Assembly: GCA_021202575.1 (NCBI GenBank)
Contig: JAJQCU010000254.1
Span: 1,251 to 7,284 of the forward strand
Length of the DNA: 6,034 nucleotides
Source of the DNA: Lachnospiraceae bacterium
GTDB lineage: Bacteria; Bacillota; Clostridia; Lachnospirales; Lachnospiraceae
Direction: 5' to 3'
Shown: positions 1 through 6,034 of the stretch, piece after piece
Position numbering within the stretch: the first letter of the stretch is position 1
Layout of the letters: each line of letters begins with the position of its first letter
Program-made: the position numbers and the translations under genes
The notes under the pieces: model-generated
Databases searched by the model: none
The model's input: the letters and a program-made list of their open reading frames with translations, nothing else
What the model was told of the DNA's origin: nothing

Positions 1-148
1 TAAAATTCTCCGGATCAATATGGATGCTGTCCATCAGATCGCTGATCACCGGAATCTCCACATCTGAACCGGAGAGAAGCTCCCGCCCCAGGAAAATGCC
101 CGCAACGCAGATTGCCGCCGCCAGCAGAAATTTCAATACCTTTCCCAT
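1..148 (-). CDS. N-terminus of an unrecognised exported or membrane-anchored protein (partial, cut by left edge)
   Basis: Forty-nine codons are visible before the window ends. The protein begins MGKVLKFLLAAAICVAGIFL, a short basic n-region (K3, K6) followed by a hydrophobic stretch over about residues 7-20. It then becomes acidic and polar (residues 28-48, with D29, E31, D37, D40, D45, E47). This is the pattern of a signal peptide or single N-terminal membrane anchor. Cys14 is preceded by Ile, so it does not fit a lipobox well and a lipoprotein is unlikely. The start is fixed by an in-frame TAG at 158-160, only three codons upstream. A purine-rich GAGAGAGG lies upstream, but its spacing to ATG is unusually short, about 2 nt. 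A strong promoter at 278-306 reads into this gene with a leader of about 120 nt. I do not recognise the family from this fragment. That a gene starts here is well supported; its function is unknown. Confidence 0.75.
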   Translation of the reverse strand, partial: MGKVLKFLLAAAICVAGIFLGRELLSGSDVEIPVISDLMDSIHIDPENF

Positions 149-277
149 ATCCTCTCTCTATACTTTCCCCTCGCGGATTTACCCGGGATATTCCCTCCAT
201 CCATCCGGGGCGCTGGTTTTTGACCGCTTTCTATCATTTTACAAAGAATACCGAAAATTCAAACAATTCACTCTTTT

Positions 278-306
278 ACTATAATGCCGCTTTTCGCTCA
301 GGTCAA
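278..306 (-). promoter_or_regulatory. Sigma-A promoter for the left-edge minus-strand gene
   Basis: On the minus strand, TTGACC (301-306) and TATAGT (278-283) are separated by exactly 17 nt, a 5/6 match to each consensus hexamer. Transcription would start near 271 and run leftward to the ATG at 148, giving a leader of about 120 nt. The upstream edge lies about 40 bp from the first DnaA-like box at 346-354, so a protein bound there could affect this promoter. No transcript data are available; the call rests on hexamers and spacing. Confidence 0.65.
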
Positions 307-330
307 TAGATTTTCCCTTAAATTTCTCTT

Positions 331-475
331 ATGACGCACTTGTCATGTGGATAACATCTGATTTTATTCACATTTTTGGTGTCAGACAAGCAAGACGCAA
401 ATGAATTTTTCCACACTGTCCACAAAGTTATCCACATCATTTTCTGAAAACTTTTGCGTCGCTTTGCGATGACGC
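331..475. promoter_or_regulatory. DnaA-box array interleaved with GACGC repeats
   Basis: Two perfect DnaA boxes (TTATCCACA) are present, one on the minus strand at 346-354 and one on the plus strand at 428-436. TTATTCACA at 364-372 fits the TTATNCACA consensus, and TTTTCCACA at 407-415 is a one-mismatch form. A weaker CTGTCCACA sits at 416-424. Boxes 407 and 428 are 21 bp apart, about two helical turns. GACGC elements surround and split the boxes: ATGACGC at 331-337 and again at 469-475, and GACGCAAA (394-401) inverted as TTTGCGTC (453-460) around the two right-hand plus boxes. At even base composition about 0.05 perfect boxes would be expected in a window this size on both strands, so two within 91 bp are unlikely by chance. 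Known roles for such clusters are origin function, DnaA titration or transcriptional control. No dnaA or dnaN is in the window, so I do not call an origin. Confidence 0.7.
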
Positions 476-586
476 CTGTGTCAAATTTGAGGAATCCCGC
501 AAATGCATGACAATTTTCCATATGTGCGGTTGAATGCGCCCGGAAGCAGCCAACCCATTGTTCCATTCGCAAAATTTGATTTCCGG

Positions 587-615
587 TTGCTGTATTCAAA
601 AAAACAGGATATAAT
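587..615 (+). promoter_or_regulatory. ridA promoter
   Basis: TTGCTG (587-592) and a perfect TATAAT (610-615) are separated by 17 nt. The -35 box keeps only the TTG core. Predicted transcription starts near 622, giving a leader of about 86 nt before the ATG at 708. The -35 box lies inside the right arm of an imperfect inverted repeat (547-555 with 585-592), which could be an operator. Confidence 0.65.
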
Positions 616-652
616 GAGCACAAGCGATGAAAATGCATACACAGACAAAACC

Positions 653-669
653 GCCGGAGCTTTTCCGGC
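653..669 (+). other. Short hairpin in the ridA leader
   Basis: GCCGGA (653-658) pairs with TCCGGC (664-669) across a 5-nt loop, giving a 6-bp GC-rich stem in the predicted ridA leader, about 25 nt before the ribosome binding site. No T-run follows, so it is not an intrinsic terminator. It may stabilise the mRNA or have no role. Confidence 0.35.
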
Positions 670-707
670 AGTCACATCTACATTATGAAAGAATGAGGTA
701 TCAAAAC

Positions 708-1079
708 ATGAAAAAAATTTCCACCCCCAACGCGCCTGCCGCCATCGGTCCCTATTCCCAGGCTTACATTTCCAGCGGCCTGCTGTTCACCTCCGGCCAG
801 ATCGCCCTTGATCCTGCCACCGGCGCTGTCGTCGGCTCCACCATTGAGGAGCAGACCGAGCAGGTGATGAAGAATCTTGGGGCTCTCCTCTCCGCCGCAG
901 GAAGCTCCTACGGCCAGACCGTCAAGACAACCTGTTTCCTGGCGGACATGGGTGATTTCAACGCTTTCAACGAAATATACGGCAGATATTTCACTGAAAA
1001 ACCGGCCCGCTCCTGTGTGGCGGTGAAAACGCTTCCTAAGAATGTTCTCTGCGAGGTAGAGCTGATCGCGGAGGTATAA
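708..1079 (+). CDS. ridA: RidA family reactive intermediate (2-iminobutanoate/2-iminopropanoate) deaminase
   Basis: The product has 123 aa, close to the usual 125-130 aa of the YjgF/YER057c/UK114 family. RidA proteins are cytosolic homotrimers that hydrolyse enamine/imine intermediates released by PLP enzymes such as threonine dehydratase, protecting other PLP enzymes from damage. Family hallmarks are visible: N-terminal IGPYSQA (residues 13-19), SGQIALDP (29-36), and C-terminal ARSCVAV (100-106) followed by LCEVELIAEV (114-123). By alignment with E. coli RidA, Arg101 corresponds to the substrate-carboxylate Arg105, Cys103 to Cys107 and Glu116 to Glu120, so the active site looks intact. An in-frame ATG exists at 627, but the ATG at 708 is chosen because TGAGG (694-698) lies 9 nt upstream and the protein then begins MKKISTPNAP as the family does. 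It has its own promoter (587-615) and a terminator directly after the stop, so it is probably monocistronic. Confidence 0.95.
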   Translation: MKKISTPNAPAAIGPYSQAYISSGLLFTSGQIALDPATGAVVGSTIEEQTEQVMKNLGALLSAAGSSYGQTVKTTCFLADMGDFNAFNEIYGRYFTEKPARSCVAVKTLPKNVLCEVELIAEV

Positions 1080-1115
1080 ACTGCCGCGCCATGCGGCAGT
1101 CATTTCCTCTCTTTT
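1080..1115 (+). terminator. Intrinsic terminator of ridA
   Basis: Beginning at the last A after the ridA stop, ACTGCCGC (1080-1087) pairs perfectly with GCGGCAGT (1093-1100) around a 5-nt loop. A pyrimidine tract ending in TTTT (to 1115) follows. The stem is strong and GC-rich, while the T-tract is interrupted by C residues. Its place immediately after the stop supports the call. Confidence 0.75.
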
Positions 1116-1130
1116 GCAGAACGCCTGATG

Positions 1131-1175
1131 AGGCGCCCCTGCCACGGAACACTCTTCCGTGGCACAGCGGCGCCT
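1131..1175. terminator. Long two-tier hairpin between convergent ridA and the helicase gene
   Basis: The inner stem is perfect over 10 bp, TGCCACGGAA (1140-1149) with TTCCGTGGCA (1155-1164), around a 5-nt loop. An outer 7-bp stem, AGGCGCC (1131-1137) with GGCGCCT (1169-1175), closes it across an asymmetric internal loop of 2 and 4 nt. It lies 17 bp past the helicase stop codon. On the plus strand a CT-rich run (1176-1185) follows; on the minus strand no T-run follows. It may therefore be a second rightward terminator, a 3'-end stabilising hairpin for the helicase mRNA, or a barrier to converging polymerases. Confidence 0.6.
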
Positions 1176-1192
1176 CTCTTCTTCTGTGGATT

Positions 1193-3835
1193 TCAGAAGC
1201 CGTCCCAGAACCTCTCCAGCTTCCCCTGGACAGTATTTAAATCCACTGCCTGATAATTGTCCCACTCCCGCGGGAAAAGATTCCGGTACTGCCCCTGCAG
1301 AAAGCGCTCGTCCAGCAGCACTACCACTCCCACATCATCTCTGGTACGGATCACTCTTCCGGCAGCCTGCATAACCTTATTCATGCCCGGAAACCGATAA
1401 GCGTAGTCAAAGCCGCTTTCTCCTTTTTCATCAAAATAACGGCGCAGCAGCTCCTTTTCCTGTCCAACCTGGGGCAGACCGGTGCCAATAATCACGGCGC
1501 CGATCAGACTGTCCCCTGCAAGATCGATTCCCTCAGAAAAAATACCGCCAAGCACACAGACGCCCAGAAGGGATCCCTTCCCCACTGTCACTTCCTGTAT
1601 CACTCCATTTTCGCATAACTGGTCCGGCGCGTCTGTCTGTCCGGCCCCATTTCCCCGGAATCTGTCCAGAAATCCTCTCCGCTCCTCCTCGCTCATGCGC
1701 TCACTCTGTACCATGCATGAAATCTCTTCATCCTCTCCGAAAAGCTCCCCATATACATGAAATATTTCCTGCATATAGGCATAAGACGGACAGAAAATCA
1801 TATAATTCCCCTGCCTGGCAGTCACAGTCCGTTGAATGTAATGGGCAATCTTCTCATACTCCCCGCGGTTGCGCCGGGTATATTTGCTTGTCACATCCTT
1901 CGCCACAAGCAGCGCCCGCTTTTCCCTTGAAAAACAGCTCTCGGCGTAGACCTCGTAGTCCTCCTTCGTTCCCCCCAAAAGCTCCTTGTAATACTGAATC
2001 GGCAGAAAGGTTGCGGAGAACAAAATACTGCTGCGGCAGCGGTCCATACACTCTCTCAGGTTGGCCGAAGGGTCCACATTGAACAGCTTTAACCAGAATT
2101 CCCCGTTCTCCCGGTTTTCCCCGTACACCACATATTTTTCGTTTAACAGACGGTAAATCAGCTCAAAATGGCTCAGCTCAAAGTAAAAATCCAGCAGCTC
2201 CCGCGGCATGGGATGCCTATCCCTCTCGGCCAGCCAGCTGTCCAGATCCTCTGTTACCTTTTCCACCGCCTGGTAAACCTCCTCCGGCTCCTCCAGCACT
2301 GTCAGGCCGGCGCTGCTGCTTTTCTTTTTCAGCGAAAGCAATGCCTTGTTCAATCGATTCAGGTGCTTTTCCAGAGGAGAGTCGATTTCTTTCACCGGCC
2401 GTTCCTGTAAAGGCGAAGCAGCTTTGATCAGAGGGCGCTTCGTCATGGACGCGCCGGCTTCCTCCGCTGATCCTTCTGTCAAACTCAGATTGCTTTCTTC
2501 CCCTCCGCGTCCCACCGTATACGGAGCGGCTTCTCTCACCAGCCGTCTGGCTGCCAGCACCCGCTCCTTCACCAGCACCGCGCTGTACATATCCCTGGCC
2601 CGATCCAGCAGGTTATGAGCCTCATCCACCAGCAGAATATATTTCTCCCTGCCCGCGGCAGCCCCAAAAAATCTCTGTAAATATACATGAGGGTCGAACA
2701 CATAATTATAATCCCCGATCACCGCGTCGGCAAAATCTGTCAGGTCCAGACTCAACTCGTGAGGGCAGACCTGATACCGGTAGGCGTACTCCTGAATGCA
2801 ATCTCTGTGAAAATATTCCTCGTGAGTGATCATGTCATACAGACAGGCATTGACCCGGTCAAAATGCCCCTTCGCGTACGGACAGGCCGACGGGTTGCAG
2901 TCACAGACCTCGTTAAGGCAGATCTTTTCCCTGGCGGTCAGCATCACATCCTTGAACCGCAGCCCATTTGAGCGCAATAATTCCAGCGAGTCCGCCGCAA
3001 CAGCTGCCGTGACCGTTTTACCCGTGACATAAAAAATCATATTCGCCAGCCCCTGTCCTACCGCTTTCACGGAAGGATAGAGCACCGCCAGAGTCTTGCC
3101 TGTGCCGGTAGGCGCCTCAAGAAAGAGCTTTTTTTCATGAAAAATTGTCCGATATACGCCGGACGCCAGCTCCTTCTGCCCTTCTCTGTAGTCGTAAGGA
3201 AACGGCACTGCCCGAATAGAGGGAAGCTTGAGTTCTTCCCAGTCATACATATAATCCGTCCACCGCTGATACTCCTTCATGGTATCCATAAACCAGTCTG
3301 TAATCTCTGAGCGACTGAAAGTCCGATGAAAATATCTGGCCTCCCTGGAGCCCCGCTGAATATATGTCATACGCACGCCCACGCGCTCCAGCTCATCCCG
3401 CTCGGTTATCATGTAAGCGTAGCACATGGCCTGCGCCAGATGAACTCTCTCCGGCTCCCGGATATGCGCCACGTTCCGGTATGTGCTCTTGATCTCGTCC
3501 ACATAGGTCAACGGCTCCGGTTCCTTCATAATGCCGTACTCAGGGGAGAGCAGGGGGAACTGCTCAAAATCACTCTGCCATTCCTTCGGCACATAGTTGG
3601 TAATAATTCCGTCCGCGCGACCCTCCAGATATATGTCATACCTTCCAGCATTATATATGTATTTAAATCCGACCTCCGCCTGATATGCAGTTCCTTCCTT
3701 CGCCTGCAGCATACGGTGTAGACGTCCGCCCTCCTGCATGGCCTGTTCGGCGCTGCCCCGGCCCCGGTTGTCCAGATCGCCTGATCGGAAGACGAATTCC
3801 ACCATATTCCGGACAGATGTATGAATCTCTCTCAT
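1193..3835 (-). CDS. PD-(D/E)XK nuclease fused to DinG/XPD-type Fe-S DNA helicase
   Basis: The 880-aa protein has two enzymatic parts. Residues about 1-200 show the RecB/Cas4-like nuclease motif series: GRLH (His40), GRADG (Asp75), DEIKS (Glu114 and Lys116 of the E-x-K pair) and QAMCY (Gln135, Tyr139). The rest is a superfamily 2 helicase of the DinG/XPD/Rad3 group. It has Walker A APTGTGKT (241-248), a cysteine cluster (C306, C311, C313, C318, C331) suited to a 4Fe-4S cluster, FADAVIGDYNYVF (368-380), Walker B DEAH (404-407), motif III SAT (607-609), motif V FSEGIDL (766-772) and motif VI QAAGRVIR (823-830). Family members are ATP-driven, usually 5'-3', DNA helicases. The fused nuclease suggests combined unwinding and cleavage in repair or recombination; that is inference. 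Residues 441-510 are a hydrophilic insert. The start is supported by GAGAGG (3841-3846) 5 nt upstream and by the family-like SVRNMVEFVFRSGD opening. All motifs are intact, so it should be active. Confidence 0.9.
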   Translation of the reverse strand: MREIHTSVRNMVEFVFRSGDLDNRGRGSAEQAMQEGGRLHRMLQAKEGTAYQAEVGFKYIYNAGRYDIYLEGRADGIITNYVPKEWQSDFEQFPLLSPEYGIMKEPEPLTYVDEIKSTYRNVAHIREPERVHLAQAMCYAYMITERDELERVGVRMTYIQRGSREARYFHRTFSRSEITDWFMDTMKEYQRWTDYMYDWEELKLPSIRAVPFPYDYREGQKELASGVYRTIFHEKKLFLEAPTGTGKTLAVLYPSVKAVGQGLANMIFYVTGKTVTAAVAADSLELLRSNGLRFKDVMLTAREKICLNEVCDCNPSACPYAKGHFDRVNACLYDMITHEEYFHRDCIQEYAYRYQVCPHELSLDLTDFADAVIGDYNYVFDPHVYLQRFFGAAAGREKYILLVDEAHNLLDRARDMYSAVLVKERVLAARRLVREAAPYTVGRGGEESNLSLTEGSAEEAGASMTKRPLIKAASPLQERPVKEIDSPLEKHLNRLNKALLSLKKKSSSAGLTVLEEPEEVYQAVEKVTEDLDSWLAERDRHPMPRELLDFYFELSHFELIYRLLNEKYVVYGENRENGEFWLKLFNVDPSANLRECMDRCRSSILFSATFLPIQYYKELLGGTKEDYEVYAESCFSREKRALLVAKDVTSKYTRRNRGEYEKIAHYIQRTVTARQGNYMIFCPSYAYMQEIFHVYGELFGEDEEISCMVQSERMSEEERRGFLDRFRGNGAGQTDAPDQLCENGVIQEVTVGKGSLLGVCVLGGIFSEGIDLAGDSLIGAVIIGTGLPQVGQEKELLRRYFDEKGESGFDYAYRFPGMNKVMQAAGRVIRTRDDVGVVVLLDERFLQGQYRNLFPREWDNYQAVDLNTVQGKLERFWDGF

Positions 3836-3851
3836 AGAAGCCTCTCATTTA

Positions 3852-3899
3852 TCATTTCACAACAGTTTCTTCGCAACAGCAAAAAATCAGGAAAGCCAT
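3852..3899 (-). CDS. Possible 15-codon leader peptide with a Cys-Cys-Cys run
   Basis: An ATG at 3897-3899 opens a 15-codon frame reading MAFLIFCCCEETVVK and closing with TGA at 3852-3854, 16 nt before the helicase start. AAAAAGGGG ends 5 nt before this ATG, a ribosome binding site at least as good as that of the helicase. The three cysteine codons (TGC TGT TGC) sit inside or beside the right arm of a 7-bp inverted repeat in the leader (TTCGCAA 3870-3876 on the plus strand with TTGCGAA 3926-3932), so translation would disrupt that pairing. Cysteine-run leader peptides are known elsewhere as sensors of cysteine supply. Whether this one is translated or regulates the Fe-S helicase downstream is inference. 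A random short frame remains possible. Confidence 0.4.
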   Translation of the reverse strand: MAFLIFCCCEETVVK

Positions 3900-3942
3900 G
3901 GCTGCCCCTTTTTGTATGTGCCTTTTTGCGAACTTCTGTTCT

Positions 3943-3972
3943 ATCTTACCATAATCAGCGCACTTCTAACAA
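3943..3972 (-). promoter_or_regulatory. Promoter of the nuclease-helicase gene
   Basis: On the minus strand, TTGTTA (3967-3972) and TAAGAT (3943-3948) are separated by 18 nt, and a TGG just before the -10 box makes an extended -10 element. Transcription would begin near 3936, leaving a leader of about 100 nt that contains the inverted repeat and the possible leader ORF. It lies 38 bp beyond the eno terminator. Confidence 0.55.
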
Positions 3973-4009
3973 CCCTTCTGAAAGCAATTCACAGAATTTT
4001 TCACACGCC

Positions 4010-4041
4010 AAAAAGGAGCAGGATTTCTCCCGCTCCCTTTT
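4010..4041 (-). terminator. Intrinsic terminator of eno
   Basis: The minus-strand RNA folds into a 14-bp stem (4028-4041 with 4010-4023) capped by a GAAA tetraloop (4024-4027), with an A-run on the 5' arm and a U-run on the 3' arm. Two of the pairs (4014/4037 and 4020/4031) are G-U in the minus-strand RNA but would be A-C mismatches in plus-strand RNA, so the fold is directional. It lies about 100 nt after the eno stop codon. Confidence 0.8.
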
Positions 4042-4141
4042 GATTGCATTTTCACTTTTCCTGTAAAAAATCATTACTCTTCACAGCAGCTTTGCATGCG
4101 TCTCCACCCCTTACGAGGCTGAAATTGCTTATTTAATTGCT

Positions 4142-5596
<1,455 letters not shown>

Positions 5597-5602
5597 TTTA
5601 AC

Positions 5603-5631
5603 ATGTTAGCATAGACCCGTTTGGATGTCAA
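5603..5631 (-). promoter_or_regulatory. eno promoter, overlapping the stop codon of the upstream gene
   Basis: On the minus strand a perfect TTGACA (5626-5631) and TAACAT (5603-5608) are separated by 17 nt, with TGC before the -10 box giving an extended -10. Transcription would start near 5596. The TGA stop of the JetD-like gene (5628-5630) is part of the TTGACA hexamer, so the two genes are packed with no terminator between them and readthrough into eno is likely. Confidence 0.8.
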
Positions 5632-6034
5632 GAAACAGGGGCGGGAATTTCCCAAATTTTATAAGCCGTATGCCTCACGCACTCCTGCTCAATCTTGATA
5701 CCCTTCTCCAGCATCATCCAAAACAGCTCCCGCTGCTTAGCAAAATACGGATCCTGCGCCATGCGTTTCAGCCTTTCTCTGTCGCCTGAAGTCAGGGCTT
5801 TTCCATATTGCAGGTGGGAAAGATAAGTTTCCATATCCATCCAGCCCGTCTGAAAAGGAATCTGAGTCTTTTCCCTTAAATCTCTCCAGATCTGAAAACC
5901 GCCGCAGTCAATATCTCCAAAATGAATGAAGGTCACATTCTCATTCTTACAGCATTCATACAGCTGTATCAGGAAACCGCGCTTCACCTTATTGTGATAA
6001 CCTCCCAGGTTAATCGCGCGCGTCTCCGGGGCCG
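5628..6034 (-). CDS. JetD-like (DUF2220) protein, C-terminal Toprim-like domain (partial, cut by right edge)
   Basis: At least 134 codons are open to the window edge. A GTG at 5985-5987 could be mistaken for a start, but the frame continues upstream (INLGGYHNKVKRGF across it), so it is internal. The fragment carries HFGDIDCGGFQIW (residues 37-49 of the fragment, Asp40 and Asp42), the D-x-D metal-binding motif of Toprim-fold nucleases in the layout of JetD/DUF2220 C-termini. A helical region rich in Arg, Glu and Leu follows and ends KIWEIPAPVS. JetD is the DNA-cleaving subunit of Wadjet, an SMC-like system (JetABC) that recognises and cuts circular plasmid DNA. In Wadjet operons jetD is often last, which fits a 3' end here with jetA-C outside the window. 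The family call is from motif memory. A solitary DUF2220 protein or another Toprim nuclease is possible. The catalytic Glu expected upstream is not visible. Confidence 0.7.
   Translation of the reverse strand, partial: APETRAINLGGYHNKVKRGFLIQLYECCKNENVTFIHFGDIDCGGFQIWRDLREKTQIPFQTGWMDMETYLSHLQYGKALTSGDRERLKRMAQDPYFAKQRELFWMMLEKGIKIEQECVRHTAYKIWEIPAPVS

Larger units (their letters stand above)
149..707. other. 559-bp divergent intergenic region without a convincing protein gene
   Basis: The spacer separates the leftward partial gene from rightward ridA. It contains the leftward promoter (278-306), the DnaA-box/GACGC array (331-475), a perfect 10-bp palindrome TCAAATTTGA (481-490), an imperfect inverted repeat (CAGCCAACC at 547-555 against GGTTGCTG at 585-592, which overlaps the ridA -35 box), the ridA promoter (587-615) and a short leader hairpin (653-669). 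Most of 220-345 and much of the box array is visibly richer in A+T than the flanking genes. ORFs crossing the region lack a good ribosome binding site or recognisable protein character, so I treat it as regulatory. Confidence 0.75.
3836..4141. other. 306-bp spacer between eno and the nuclease-helicase gene
   Basis: Both flanking genes are on the minus strand. From right to left the spacer holds an eno-proximal AT-rich stretch with a tandem near-repeat (ATTGCTTATTT at 4124-4134, then ATTGCTTTATTT at 4136-4147, the second running into the eno stop), the eno terminator (4010-4041), the helicase promoter (3943-3972) and a leader of about 100 nt with a possible 15-codon ORF (3852-3899). The terminator plus a fresh promoter indicate that the helicase is transcribed separately from eno. 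Confidence 0.7.

Noticed and set aside
258..285. Rightward promoter TTCAAA-16-TATAAT
   Set aside because: The -10 is perfect but the -35 is weak and the site overlaps a better leftward promoter. It is kept as a note rather than a feature.
331..475. Chromosomal replication origin (oriC)
   Set aside because: The DnaA boxes fit, but no dnaA, dnaN, rpmH, rnpA or mnmG is nearby, and I see no clear DnaA-trio motif next to a box. Only a box array is claimed.
318..638. 106-codon minus-strand frame across the DnaA-box region
   Set aside because: It spans the box array and the ridA promoter, has an implausible composition (many scattered Cys, His, Trp) and matches no recognised family.
678..1265. 195-codon minus-strand frame opposite ridA
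   Set aside because: It is antisense to a clear ridA gene and runs through both convergent hairpins. It is explained by the codon bias of ridA.
1193..3835. Type IV CRISPR CasDinG
   Set aside because: No CRISPR repeats or other cas genes are present, and the N-terminal nuclease with neighbouring housekeeping genes points to a general DNA-processing helicase.
5628..5987. JetD-like fragment as a complete 119-aa gene starting at GTG 5987
   Set aside because: The same frame stays open to the window edge with conserved-looking residues (GGYHN) upstream of the GTG, so the gene is truncated by the window.

Overview
The window looks like chromosomal DNA of a Gram-positive anaerobe of the class Clostridia, most likely a Lachnospiraceae member. 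This is inferred from three things: sigma-A type promoters and AGGAGG-like ribosome binding sites, roughly 50% G+C genes separated by AT-rich spacers, and the protein repertoire (a Firmicutes-type enolase, a nuclease-helicase fusion of the DinG/XPD superfamily, and a JetD-like C-terminus). No rRNA, tRNA, CRISPR array, insertion sequence or phage gene was recognised.

Layout, left to right. (1) 1-148, minus: the N-terminus of an exported or membrane-anchored protein that runs off the left edge, with a strong promoter at 278-306. (2) 149-707: a 559-bp spacer holding divergent promoters and, between them at 331-475, a compact array of DnaA-box-like 9-mers interleaved with GACGC repeats. (3) 708-1079, plus: ridA, an enamine/imine deaminase. 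(4) 1080-1192: a convergent spacer with two hairpins. (5) 1193-3835, minus: an 880-aa protein joining an N-terminal RecB/Cas4-type PD-(D/E)XK nuclease to an XPD/DinG-type iron-sulfur helicase. Its leader has a promoter and a possible 15-codon ORF with three consecutive cysteine codons. (6) 4010-4041: the enolase terminator, whose fold favours the minus-strand RNA. (7) 4142-5434, minus: eno (enolase), with a consensus promoter and a leader of about 160 nt. (8) 5628-6034, minus: the C-terminal Toprim-like part of a JetD (DUF2220) protein that runs off the right edge. Its stop codon lies inside the -35 box of the eno promoter.

How the genes relate. eno is the glycolytic enolase and ridA removes reactive enamines produced by PLP enzymes; both are housekeeping. 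The nuclease-helicase is probably a DNA repair or processing enzyme. The JetD fragment suggests that a Wadjet (JetABCD) plasmid-defence operon may lie just beyond the right edge, but the other Jet genes are not visible. The genes appear to be separate transcription units, since each complete gene has its own promoter and terminator candidate. The least expected item is the DnaA-box array far from any visible dnaA or dnaN gene; the next are the cysteine-run leader ORF before the helicase and the Wadjet-like edge gene.
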